Source: Lachnospiraceae bacterium (lineage in GTDB: Bacteria > Bacillota > Clostridia > Lachnospirales > Lachnospiraceae). Taken from it: DNA of 64,000 nt. The stretch spans positions 40,095-104,094 of the forward strand of contig JAFUAB010000050.1 in the NCBI GenBank assembly GCA_017460885.1, in the 5' to 3' direction. Of the stretch, positions 35,533-44,900 are shown piece by piece. The translations under genes and the position numbers were made by a program. A model generated the notes under the pieces. The model searched no databases. It was not told where the DNA came from and saw only the letters and a program-made list of their open reading frames with translations. The first letter of the stretch is position 1. Every line of letters begins with the position of its first letter.

Positions 35533-37371
35533 TCAATTATCTTTCGGCGATGCCGTATTTTGTACTTTTATCACGGTATTGCGGCGTTCCCGGGGCTTAG
35601 ATATGTCCAGCTCCCATATTGTGGATCCTTCGGGGATGTCATTACGCTCCGGCGGCCATTCGGTGCAGCCGTCAAGCAGCGCAAACCCCATTGTCTTATA
35701 GAATTCCCTTACCATACCGTTCTTGGCGGTGGGATAGTAGTAACCCCTGATCCGGTTTAGGCCTGCATCGGCAGCTTTCTCTATTATAGCATCAAGCATG
35801 GCAAATTCCGTATCACGTTTCAGAACCCTGCAGCTCATAAGCCATAAATCCATATGCAGTATGCCCTGATCCGTATCCTTGCGTCCGATCAGCAGCGAGA
35901 CGATACCGTTGTCGCCGAATCTGTCTGAAAGCTGCCCGTACAAAGTGATATATTCATCGGATTCGGAGAATCTTTTGACATCGGATTCGCTGCATCTGAG
36001 AGTCGTCAGGTTAAACTGGTTGGACTTGCCCGTCAGCTGTGAAATACGTCCGAAATACATCGGATCAAAAGGTGCGATCACGGCACTCATGTCCAGACTG
36101 AGCAGGTATTCATGATAATCAGCATAAGCATTTTGCGCGTGTGCGCGTTCGGCATTTGCCTTATACATGGAATTGCGTTTGCGGTCATCCTCGGACAGTC
36201 CGATCACCTCAAAATACCCGTTTTTATCCAGGTTTCGGATGTATTCTTCGGGTTTACCGATATCCGGAACCGCCGCTCCGGGTATCCGGTCTGCGACTAT
36301 CATACGCTCAGCGGGATTGTCATCCACAAATACGAATGAATCGGGCGTGATATTGATAGATGCGGCTATGTCGGTCAGATTCCTGTCCTTGGGATCCCAG
36401 TTGGCCCTGATCTCGATGAAGTCATCGGGACGAAGTACTCCCGAGGGATGATTCAGACCTGCGATGGCGTTTTCCTCTTCATTCTTGGAGTCGACGTTCA
36501 GAAGAACCCCGATATCCTTATGCTTCCTGAGGTATTCCTGAAATTCCGTATAGGTTTCGGCAATGGCCGTTTCCTGACCGATCTCAAGTCCTTCGGGACC
36601 GTCGTCACCGACTATACCGCCCCACAGGGTATTATCCAGATCCAGGGCAAATGCCTTTTTATTATATCCCCATATGGCCTTGCAGATATGCGAAAGACTG
36701 AATGCGAATCCGGGGATCGCCTGCATGGAGCACATGTACTTGTACATATTCCAAAAAGCCGGATCTGTCCATTTATCCAGGCCGTATGAAGCGGAGAGAT
36801 AGTTGATATCATGGATATAGAAGCTGCGATGTCCTGCTGCATAACCGGCAAATCTCTCATTGAGTCTGTTGACAAACCGGACCGTGCCGGATGCATCTAC
36901 TGCCTCGTAGTTGCCCATAACACGGTAATAGGGATATTCAAAGTTATTCTGAATGATCGGACACCTGTATTTATCGGCCAGATGCTCCCACATGGATACG
37001 AAGCGGTCAAATTCGGCATTAAGTAATGCATCCGTCTGTTCGCCCGACATGCCCGGCGAAGGAAGATTTAGGATGTTGCGGTATCCGGTGTGTATATAAA
37101 TCAGCTCCGGAGCAAACGATACCAGCTCCTCGGGATCGAACATGGCATCCTGATAGTATTGGGCATATTCGGATTCGTAAAAAGACGGCTTTATTCCGTA
37201 GTTTAAGAGGAAAAGCTCGAGGATCCGAAGATAATCGTGGGTTGTTGATCCGCCCAGTACGGCTATACGTCGATCCGCCCTTTGGGTAGTGTCGGAAAGA
37301 AGTTCGCGTCGTATTGATTTGGATTTTTTAAGTATATAATCCCCGTCAAAGGGGTACTCCAGAATATTCAT
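35533..37371 (-). CDS. FkbH-like protein (HAD-IIIC phosphatase domain plus GNAT domain)
   Basis: 612 aa in three parts: an SGNH-like N-terminal region (AVLGGSTTHD, 37-46), a HAD-IIIC domain with KAFALDLDNTLWGG (nucleophile D244, D246) and VFVDDNPAERM, and a GNAT-like C-terminal domain (about 450-600). Characterised FkbH enzymes take 1,3-bisphosphoglycerate, remove phosphate and load D-glyceryl onto an ACP (tetronate and methoxymalonyl pathways). The start MNILEYPFDGDYILKKSKSI is family-typical, yet no ribosome site precedes ATG 37371. A TTGCTA-18-TAAAAT promoter ends six bases upstream, so the message is probably leaderless. The expected partner is the ACP just downstream. Confidence 0.9.
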   Translation of the reverse strand: MNILEYPFDGDYILKKSKSIRRELLSDTTQRADRRIAVLGGSTTHDYLRILELFLLNYGIKPSFYESEYAQYYQDAMFDPEELVSFAPELIYIHTGYRNILNLPSPGMSGEQTDALLNAEFDRFVSMWEHLADKYRCPIIQNNFEYPYYRVMGNYEAVDASGTVRFVNRLNERFAGYAAGHRSFYIHDINYLSASYGLDKWTDPAFWNMYKYMCSMQAIPGFAFSLSHICKAIWGYNKKAFALDLDNTLWGGIVGDDGPEGLEIGQETAIAETYTEFQEYLRKHKDIGVLLNVDSKNEEENAIAGLNHPSGVLRPDDFIEIRANWDPKDRNLTDIAASINITPDSFVFVDDNPAERMIVADRIPGAAVPDIGKPEEYIRNLDKNGYFEVIGLSEDDRKRNSMYKANAERAHAQNAYADYHEYLLSLDMSAVIAPFDPMYFGRISQLTGKSNQFNLTTLRCSESDVKRFSESDEYITLYGQLSDRFGDNGIVSLLIGRKDTDQGILHMDLWLMSCRVLKRDTEFAMLDAIIEKAADAGLNRIRGYYYPTAKNGMVREFYKTMGFALLDGCTEWPPERNDIPEGSTIWELDISKPRERRNTVIKVQNTASPKDN

Positions 37372-37377
37372 ACTGTA

Positions 37378-37407
37378 ATTTTAGCATATATCGTGGTACA
37401 ATAGCAA
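37378..37407 (-). promoter_or_regulatory. Sigma-70 type promoter of the FkbH/ACP operon, leaderless
   Basis: On the minus strand TTGCTA (37407-37402), an 18-base spacer, and TAAAAT (37383-37378). Six bases then lead to ATG 37371. It overlaps a divergent plus-strand extended -10 (TGG-TACAAT, hexamer at 37397-37402) for the deacetylase-like gene, so the two promoters should compete for polymerase. Confidence 0.55.
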
Positions 37408-37441
37408 ATGGTTGAAAAAAGCGAAACAGAGCGGAAAGATT

Positions 37442-38206
37442 ATGTTTTCTTACGACGATTACAGAGAGATCATCAAAATCATACGGGAGAGCGGACGCGG
37501 GATGAAATATCCCGAGGCGTTAAATGCGGATTCCTTTGTCATTATGAGACATGACGTGGAATACAGTGTTGAAAGGGCCTATGAGCTTTCCAATGTTGAA
37601 TCCGATCTGGGTTTTGCCAGCACATGGTTTTTCCAGATCACCAACAACACCTATAATCCGTTTTCACGCAGATCTGTCGGAATGATCGGACGGATGCGCG
37701 ATGCCGGACATACGATCGGTCTGCATTATGCGCTTGACGGTGAAACGGATATGGAAAAGGTTCGTGAGCAGATACCGCGCCATATGCGTATAATGTCCGA
37801 GATGCTGGGATTTAAGGTCGATCAGTTCAGCATTCACCGGCCGCCGGTCGAGGCCCTCAGATGCAATTTCAAATATCCCGGACTTATCAATGCATATCAG
37901 GACGATTTTTTTACGTTCGCGGAGGAGATCACGGAGGGTACCGAGCTTAAGGTTAAATATATGTCGGATGCTAACCATATCTGGAGGTACGGTTATCCCG
38001 ACAGGGATAATATTCTGAATCACCGACGGGTTCAGATACTGACGCATCCTTTTGCCTGGTGCGCGGAGGGCTATGATAATCACGATAATTACAAAGCCCT
38101 GATACATGAGAAGTATATCGAAACGATTCATTCGATAGATGATGAGTGTAAGGATTTTAAGGAGTATCTTGACGGGTTTCTTGGGGCATCGATAAATCTG
38201 CGTTAG
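37442..38206 (+). CDS. Polysaccharide deacetylase-like (NodB-fold) protein
   Basis: 254 aa, cytoplasmic. FVIMRHDVEYSVERAYELSN has the His-Asp pair after a beta strand, then ASTWFFQITNNTYNPFS and GHTIGLHYAL; this RHDVD..A..LA..E...G..sT.FF pattern occurs in carbohydrate esterase 4-like proteins of surface-glycan loci. The C-terminal RVQILTHPFAW supplies the late His. ATG 37442 has GGAAAG just upstream; an in-frame TTG at 37412 would add ten residues. Substrate unknown: an N-acetyl or O-acyl sugar is plausible. Divergent from the FkbH operon. Confidence 0.75.
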   Translation: MFSYDDYREIIKIIRESGRGMKYPEALNADSFVIMRHDVEYSVERAYELSNVESDLGFASTWFFQITNNTYNPFSRRSVGMIGRMRDAGHTIGLHYALDGETDMEKVREQIPRHMRIMSEMLGFKVDQFSIHRPPVEALRCNFKYPGLINAYQDDFFTFAEEITEGTELKVKYMSDANHIWRYGYPDRDNILNHRRVQILTHPFAWCAEGYDNHDNYKALIHEKYIETIHSIDDECKDFKEYLDGFLGASINLR

Positions 38207-38247
38207 TGCCCTTTGATTATTGTTTTCTGAAATGGAGGTAACTGATA

Positions 38248-38676
38248 ATGGAAATCACATTGGAAGCTGTTGAAAAAGTAATGGAGGAAACAGGCGTTGA
38301 GTTCGCTACCGCTAAGGAGGCTCTTGTAAACGCGGACGGAGATGCTGACGCAGCCATCAAGGCTATCAGACCCGAGACCAGGGATTTTGATGCCAAGGTC
38401 AATGAAACCGTAGATAAGCTGAAAAAGGTCGTTGAAGACGGCAATGTTGACAGGATCCAGATCCGCAGGGGAGATGAGATAATGCTCAGCGTTCCCGTAA
38501 ATGTAGGTATTGTCGGAGGTATTCTGGGACTTGCAGCTGCTCCGTGGGCACTGATCGCAGGTGCGGTAGCCGCTTTCGGATTCGGGTGCAAACTCGAGGT
38601 GGTTAAAAAGGACGGCACAACCGACGAGATCAGGCAGGCAGATGATACCAAACAGACGGACGAGACTGATAAGTGA
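38248..38676 (+). CDS. DUF4342 protein with N-terminal UBA-like domain
   Basis: 142 aa. Residues 1-45 resemble a UBA/TS-N fold (LEAVEKVMEETGVEFATAKE, then ALVNADGDADAAIKAI). The rest matches DUF4342: VDRIQIRRGDEIMLSVPVNVG followed by a hydrophobic glycine/alanine stretch (about 87-113) and a charged tail. Function unknown. GGAGG precedes ATG 38248 with good spacing, and the stop overlaps the GTG of the epimerase gene by four bases. It is probably a bystander gene, since such proteins are found in many Clostridia outside glycan loci. Confidence 0.78.
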   Translation: MEITLEAVEKVMEETGVEFATAKEALVNADGDADAAIKAIRPETRDFDAKVNETVDKLKKVVEDGNVDRIQIRRGDEIMLSVPVNVGIVGGILGLAAAPWALIAGAVAAFGFGCKLEVVKKDGTTDEIRQADDTKQTDETDK

Positions 38677-39680
38677 TACCATTTGACAGCAATAACAAGA
38701 TATTGGTCACAGGAGCGGCGGGATTTATAGGTTTTCACCTGTCCCGTCTCCTGCTGTCCGAGGGGGCGGAAGTAATAGGCATAGACAATATGAATGACTA
38801 TTATGATGTCGCTCTTAAGGAGAACCGCCTGGAGATCCTTGATGAATATGAAAGGTTCACTTTCGTCAGAGGTTCCATATCCAATGATGAGCTGGTTGAC
38901 TTCGTATTCGAGGACCATCATCCGGATATCGTTGTCAATCTGGCCGCTCAGGCCGGGGTCAGATATTCAATTGACAATCCGCGCAGTTATATAGACAGTA
39001 ATCTTGTAGGTTTTTTCAATATTCTGGAGGCATGTCGCCATAGCTACAGCGGCAACAGTGGTGTTAAGCATCTGATATTTGCGTCGTCTTCCTCAGTGTA
39101 CGGCAATCAGATGAAAACTCCTTTTTCTGTCAGTGATCCCGTTGATCATCCGATCAGTCTGTATGCAGCGACCAAGAAATCAAATGAGCTTATGGGATAT
39201 TCCTATTCCCATCTGTACGGAATCCCGATGACAGGGGTCAGGTTCTTTACCGTATACGGACCCTATGGGCGTCCGGATATGGCGTATTTTAAGTTTGCCG
39301 ACAAGATGCGCCGTGGCGAACCTATACAGATATATAACAACGGTGATATGCTGAGGGATTTCACCTATGTGGATGATATTGTCACCGGCCTCGAAAGGAT
39401 GCTTTGCAATCCTCCCGGGTCGGACGGACAGGCGCCCTGCAGAATATATAATATCGGGAATAATACTCCCGAGAAACTGCTTGATTTTATAGATATCCTG
39501 GAAGAGGAACTGGGGATGAAGGCAGTCAGGGAATATCTTCCCATGCAACCCGGAGATGTATATCAGACCTTTGCCGATGTTGACGATCTTATTCGCGATT
39601 TCGGGTTTAAACCGGCCACATCTCTCAGGCAGGGACTCGGCCGTTTTGCTGCGTGGTATCGGGATTATTACCGGCTGTGA
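38673..39680 (+). CDS. UDP-glucuronate 4-epimerase
   Basis: 335-aa SDR enzyme interconverting UDP-glucuronate and UDP-galacturonate. G14-x2-G17-x2-G20 (TGAAGFIG) binds NAD; GIDNMNDYYDVALKENRL, QAGVRYSIDNPRSYIDSN, Y164-x3-K168 (SLYAATKKSNELM) and FFTVYGPYGRPDMAYFKF are the signature blocks of CapI/LpsL-type enzymes and differ from UDP-glucose 4-epimerase. It starts at GTG 38673, overlapping the preceding stop (GTGA), with a weak ribosome site. With UDP-xylose synthase at 6273 it shows that UDP-glucuronate feeds at least two branches. Confidence 0.9.
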   Translation: MIPFDSNNKILVTGAAGFIGFHLSRLLLSEGAEVIGIDNMNDYYDVALKENRLEILDEYERFTFVRGSISNDELVDFVFEDHHPDIVVNLAAQAGVRYSIDNPRSYIDSNLVGFFNILEACRHSYSGNSGVKHLIFASSSSVYGNQMKTPFSVSDPVDHPISLYAATKKSNELMGYSYSHLYGIPMTGVRFFTVYGPYGRPDMAYFKFADKMRRGEPIQIYNNGDMLRDFTYVDDIVTGLERMLCNPPGSDGQAPCRIYNIGNNTPEKLLDFIDILEEELGMKAVREYLPMQPGDVYQTFADVDDLIRDFGFKPATSLRQGLGRFAAWYRDYYRL

Positions 39681-39703
39681 TCCGGTGCGCATTCATACGC
39701 AGC

Positions 39704-39725
39704 TTTAAGGAAATCTTAAGAAATT
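39704..39725 (+). promoter_or_regulatory. 11-base direct repeat, possible OmpR/PhoB-family operator
   Basis: TTTAAGGAAAT (39704-39714) and CTTAAGAAATT (39715-39725) are adjacent and match at 8 of 11 positions, with TTAAG recurring at exactly 11 bases. Winged-helix response regulators of the OmpR family bind such repeats. It lies about 70 bases before the lipoprotein gene at 39795, within an AT-rich stretch (AAAAATATTTAAAAA). No clear -35/-10 pair was found in 39681-39794. Confidence 0.4.
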
Positions 39726-39794
39726 GGGATAAAAATATTTAAAAAGGAGTTACATACTCTGATATGACGTGTTTGTCAGAAGGAGTGTGAGATC

Positions 39795-40883
39795 ATGAAA
39801 AAGAAGATCGTTTCTGTAATCATAGCCGCCGCATCGATCGTCATGCTGGCAGGCTGCAGCCTGGATGGCGTAAATATCGAGGACGAGGTAACGGAGGCCA
39901 TTTTGTCCGAACAGGAGCCTGTATCCGAAACCGAACCCGAAACCGAAGAGAAACCGGACGAACAAAAACAGGAAGCGGACAAGACCGGGCCTGATACAGC
40001 GACGGAGATGGATCAGCCGGAGGATCTGGCACCGGATCCGACCGTGATGACCGAAGAAGCATTGGATGCAGACGTGGTTGAGATGCTTGCTTCGGAGGCA
40101 GACGGCGAAGGCAATATCGAACCGGTTGCGGAGAAGCCTGCACCGGATCCCTTTCAGATAGTTTTTATAGGAGATTCCATCTTTGATTCGGTCAGAGATG
40201 AGACCGGTATAGCGCATCTCGTGGGTGATGCGCTGGATGCCGATATCTATAATCTCTCGATCGGTGGCACGTCCGCAGCTATCCGCTGGGGGAAGCCGAC
40301 CGACAAAAAGACCTGGACCGAGCCCTCTCTGCTGGGTGTCATATATACCATGCAGGGAGTATTGGCCAATGATGTCATGGACGGATATAAGGCCGGAGAG
40401 GTGATAGAGACTCTTGACCCGTCCAAAACCGATTACTTTATCATAGAATACGGAACCAATGATTTTCTGAGTTATATCCCCATAGGATCCGAAAATATCA
40501 ACGGGCAGTATTTTTATTATTTTTCCACTACACTGACGATGGGTATTACCGAGCTCAAAAACAGCTATCCCAATGCCCGGATAATCCTTTGCACACCATA
40601 TTATGAGCAGTTCTGGTCGGCCGACAGGACAAGATTTATCGGAGATGTTCATACGGTGAACAACGGATTCGGAACACTTCTGGATTACGTTGGAGTAATA
40701 GAGAGTACGGCCTCAGATAATAATGTCAGCTGCCTTAATATGTATAATCTGATGGAGATAGATACATACAGCGTGGATAAGATGACGGTCGACGGGATCC
40801 ATCCCAACGAGGAGGCCAGACGTAAGTACGCCGGGCTTCTGATAGACAAGATCAATGAACTGGAGCAGGAAACGGATGAATGA
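39795..40883 (+). CDS. SGNH-hydrolase lipoprotein
   Basis: 362 aa. The signal peptide ends in the lipobox LAGC (Cys21), so it is a membrane-tethered lipoprotein. Residues 22-120 are a low-complexity Glu/Asp/Pro linker. The catalytic domain begins about 123: IVFIGDSIFDS (Ser128), LSIGG, EYGTND and VDGIHPNEEA (Asp333, His336), the four SGNH blocks all intact. It probably removes acyl groups from a surface glycan or peptidoglycan, or acts as an O-acetyltransferase. AAGGAG lies nine bases before ATG, and an 11-base direct repeat is further upstream. It overlaps the next gene by eight bases. Confidence 0.87.
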   Translation: MKKKIVSVIIAAASIVMLAGCSLDGVNIEDEVTEAILSEQEPVSETEPETEEKPDEQKQEADKTGPDTATEMDQPEDLAPDPTVMTEEALDADVVEMLASEADGEGNIEPVAEKPAPDPFQIVFIGDSIFDSVRDETGIAHLVGDALDADIYNLSIGGTSAAIRWGKPTDKKTWTEPSLLGVIYTMQGVLANDVMDGYKAGEVIETLDPSKTDYFIIEYGTNDFLSYIPIGSENINGQYFYYFSTTLTMGITELKNSYPNARIILCTPYYEQFWSADRTRFIGDVHTVNNGFGTLLDYVGVIESTASDNNVSCLNMYNLMEIDTYSVDKMTVDGIHPNEEARRKYAGLLIDKINELEQETDE

Positions 40884-41862
40884 AAAGCGTTTTAAGCTTA
40901 ATATTCATATTATTCTGATAATAGCCATAATAATTGTTTTGGGCATTGCAGCGTATGAACTGCTTTCGTGGAATCACGGAGAGCAGCTGGCTTTTGACCC
41001 TGATGAGGATACATCGGAATTCGATGTTGAGATCCTGGATGAGATAGTTCCCATGAATCCCGCGGAGTACGCCGGACATACCTTTGATGATGAAACCACT
41101 GTCCTTCTTTTGGGAAACGGTTCTCTCTCGTTTACCCGTGATGACAAGGACGGCCTGGGAGCGCTGATAGCGGATTATGCGGGAGTGAAGGTCTATAATG
41201 CGTCATTTCCGTATCCTACTCTGGCCACCAGAAACCTGGCCATGATAGAACAGAATTATCCAGATGATATTTATTCGCTGACTTATCTGACGGACGCCAT
41301 ATGCAGCGGAGATTTTTCGGAGATCGACCGTGTGACTTCCACATACCACGGAGACGGTAATTTCACGCAGGATTCGGCTAAGATACTGAAGCAGATCGAT
41401 TATGATAATCTGGATGTGATCGTTATCATGTATGATGCTTCCGATTATTTTGAAGGAAGAGCCATAGAGAATCCGAAGGATGATGAGGAGAGATGTACGA
41501 TAGTGGGGTCGCTGAATTATTCCATTCGCAGACTTCGTGAGACATACCCGTACATACGTATCATAGTTTCCAGCTTATACTATACCGAAGGCAGAAATTC
41601 CGACGGCTCGGTTTATGATCCTGATGTCGTGGATGCGGGTAACGGAACGATCTCCAATTATTTCTATAACGAACTCAATACCTGCGTGGATCTGTCGGTT
41701 TCATTTGTGGATAACTTCTACGGGACGATCAATCAGGATAACTATAGGGATTATATAGATACAGACACGGATGCGGATTATATCAGGCTGACGGATGCCG
41801 GCAGGGAAGTGCTGGCAAGACGTATAGCATATGCCATAAACAAATATCAGCATGACAAATAA
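40876..41862 (+). CDS. Membrane-anchored SGNH-like protein with degenerate active site
   Basis: 328 aa. One N-terminal transmembrane helix (about 8-29), acidic linker, then a fold parallel to the upstream lipoprotein: TVLLLGNGSLSFTRDD in the place of GDS, VIVIMYDASDYF in the place of GTND, and YIRLTDAGREVLARRIAYAI where the D-x2-H block should be. The catalytic Asp-His pair is not visible (IRL instead of IHL). It is likely a diverged paralogue, a binding partner rather than an enzyme, or an enzyme with changed chemistry. ATG 40876 has AGGA six bases upstream and overlaps the preceding gene; the two are co-translated. Confidence 0.72.
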   Translation: MNEKRFKLNIHIILIIAIIIVLGIAAYELLSWNHGEQLAFDPDEDTSEFDVEILDEIVPMNPAEYAGHTFDDETTVLLLGNGSLSFTRDDKDGLGALIADYAGVKVYNASFPYPTLATRNLAMIEQNYPDDIYSLTYLTDAICSGDFSEIDRVTSTYHGDGNFTQDSAKILKQIDYDNLDVIVIMYDASDYFEGRAIENPKDDEERCTIVGSLNYSIRRLRETYPYIRIIVSSLYYTEGRNSDGSVYDPDVVDAGNGTISNYFYNELNTCVDLSVSFVDNFYGTINQDNYRDYIDTDTDADYIRLTDAGREVLARRIAYAINKYQHDK

Positions 41863-41907
41863 TACGTTTCCCGGTGTCGGATCTGAATCAATGTGATATG
41901 AGGTTTT

Positions 41908-44900
41908 ATGAAAAAGAAGAATAAGCTTACAGCGTTTGAAAAACGGGTAAGAGACCGGCATAAACGGCAGGAGAAGGAATTCGGACGTGACGAATTCCTT
42001 TTCGGCGTTGATGAGGAGGATGAAACCGTTGATATAGAGTATGGAGAGGATACTGATCCCGGGGTGGAACCGGCCGTCGGGGATGATCCGGATATGGAGG
42101 ATCGGACCGGGAATGAGCGGGATCTGACTCCGGACGATTCCGGAATAGGCAATACAACCGCGATCATTGCGGATGAGATAATCGCAGCCCAGTTGTCCGC
42201 ACTTGCGACAGAGATGTCCGGGGATGGTGTCGAAGAGAACGATGAGGATTCCGACTTCTATACGGATGAGATACCGGCGGCGGAAGATGAAGCGGCAGTG
42301 TCTGTGACAGGCGGAACGGAAACGGAAGAATCCGGGGACCTGCCGGAGGAAGAGGATGACGAGGATTCCGACTTCTATACGGATGAGATACCGGCGGCGG
42401 AAACTGAAGCGGCAGTGTCTGTGACAGTCGGAACGGAAACGGAAGAATCCGGGGACCTGCCGGAGGAAGAGGATGACGAGGATTCCGATTTCTATACGGA
42501 TGAGATTCCCGCGGCAGTCGCCGCTATGGCAGAGGCAGAAGAGGCGGCTGCGATAGCCGAGGCCGAAATGGCAACACGCAGAAAGTCGTCCGGGACCAAA
42601 TCAAGATTAAAATCGGTATCGGGATCCGGATCGAAGCGCGTAAACTCACGCAAGCGAAAAAAGCCTGCCAAAGAAGAGGAAGATACTCCTCTTGTCGGTG
42701 GGATCGCATCCTTCCTGACGGATATGTCTGTGACAGACAGACTTATAGTGGTAACGGGGATATGCGTCCTGATAGTGGCGATCATCAGCGGTTCTATATT
42801 TGTCAATGCCCGTACCATTCAGAAACAGGTGGCTGAATTCGGAACTATCGGCGGTCAGACAGCCGGTATTTACGTTGTGGGTGAGAGCGGATTGAACGCG
42901 GCGGTTTCGGCCAGAGCGGATTATTTAGCCGTCAGCGAGCTTGAACAGCTTCCCGAAGAGGAGCCGGAGATTGTTGAAGAGATAGTCATAGAGGATAAAG
43001 TCGTTCAGATAGTGATGAAAGTCGCTTCGGTTCAGTCTGACCTCAAGATCAAGTTCTCGAATAAGGATACGGGGAAGCTGATATCAGGTGTGGCATTTGC
43101 GGTTACCGTCACTTCCGATGCAGGTAAGGAGTATAAGTGGAGCGATGATAATAAGGACGGACTGATCTACCATACAGACGTTCCGAACGGGACATACAGC
43201 GTGGTGATGGAGGAACTTCCCGAAGAGGAAAAGGATAATTATCTGCTTCCGTCCAACGTATCCGGGGTCAAGGTAACCGACAAGATAGAGTATAAAAAGG
43301 TCGATGTGGCCGATGAGGTTAAATCCGAGGCTGAAGTAAACGTTGCGGCCGAGGATACCGCCGTCCAGGATACGGCAATAGAATCCCAGCTTGCAGATAC
43401 GGTGGAATGGGTGGAATCTACCAAGACCCTGATCAGTGGCTCGGATGATGGATATATGGAGATAGATAAAGGCAGTATAAGCCTGACTACTTCAAGGGTG
43501 ACAGTACAGGAAAGAGACCTGGTCGTGGAAACGGGAATCTGGCAGATGCCGGTTATGAGTGCCGAACCCGAAACTACCGTTGTCAAACTGATGGCGGAGG
43601 GAGAAGAAAGCGGAGAGACGATTAAACCCGGCGGTGATGACAGTACCTCCGAGAATACCGATCAGAATACAAACGAGGAGGATGAAAGCGGGGACAGCTC
43701 GAAAACCGAAGAAGAAAAAAAGGATGACGAGGAGTCGGGCGGTGACGCTGAGGTCGTGTCGGATGATAACCATATTTCATCGGTATCGATAAGCAGCAAC
43801 AGCATCAGTCTGAAGGTCGGTGATACATACGGCCTGAAGGCGAGCGCCAGGAGAGAAAACGGAGATGACGGGGGAACAGTTTCCTGGTGGTCGTCCGATG
43901 AGAGTATAGCTACCGTTTCGGACGGAACGGTAACTGCGGTAAGCAAGGGAACTGCGACCATTACTGCCATAAGTGATATGGACGGGAGCAAATCCGCAAG
44001 CTGTAAGGTTACGGTTTCGGATCCGGATGAAAAGACGGACAACGAAAATGTGAATATCGATTCCCCGAAACTGAAAGACAGCAGCGGAAACCAGGTTTAT
44101 ATAAAAAATTCCTCCGGTGAGTATGTACCTGCGACTCAGGCGGACTATGACAGCGCCGATAAGTTCTATATCAAAACCACCGGTGATAACGCCGTGTATA
44201 TGTACACCGGATGGCAGACCATTGACGGCAATACATACTTTTTTGATAAAAACGGAAATTACGTGACCGGGGAACAGATCATTCAGGGAGCGCGTTATAC
44301 GTTTAACTCCGATGGACATCTCTCAACCGGCAGTGGTACTATGGGTATAGATGTATCCAAGTGGAACGGATCCATAGACTGGAATGCGGTCAAAAATGCG
44401 GGTGTCTCGTATGTTATTATCCGTTGCGGATACAGGGGATCCAGTACCGGAGCTCTGATCGAGGATCCCAAATTCAGAGCCAATATATCCGGAGCAAAAG
44501 CAGCCGGACTTGCAGTCGGAGCGTATTTCTTTACTCAGGCCGTTAATGAGGTAGAGGCCGTGGAAGAGGCGTCCATGGCAGCGAGCCTTTGCGGAGGCTA
44601 CGGTCTTTCACTGCCGATCTTCCTGGATGTAGAAAGCTCCGGAGGCAGAGGAGATTCTATAGGGGCGGATATGAGGACGGCAGTGGTCAAGGCCTTTTGC
44701 CAGACCGTCAGGAACTCCGGCTATGCGGCAGGCGTTTATGCCAATAAGACCTGGTTTACCGAAAAGATGCATATTTCACAGCTTACGTCATATAAGATAT
44801 GGCTTGCCCAGTATGCGGCTTCGCCAACTTATACCGCTTCCCGGTACGACTACTGGCAGTACTCGTCCAAGGGCAAGATCTCGGGTATCAGCGGAAATGT

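Noticed and set aside
35265-37371. FkbH/ACP as part of a polyketide cluster
   Set aside because: No ketosynthase, acyltransferase domain or other polyketide gene is in the window; the setting is wholly surface glycan.
39750-40652. 300-codon open frame on the minus strand
   Set aside because: Opposite the SGNH lipoprotein with an intact lipobox and catalytic blocks; the minus-strand translation shows no recognisable domain.
42241-42516. Spaced repeats considered as a CRISPR array
   Set aside because: The 117-base units are directly joined, in frame and protein-coding, with no variable spacers.
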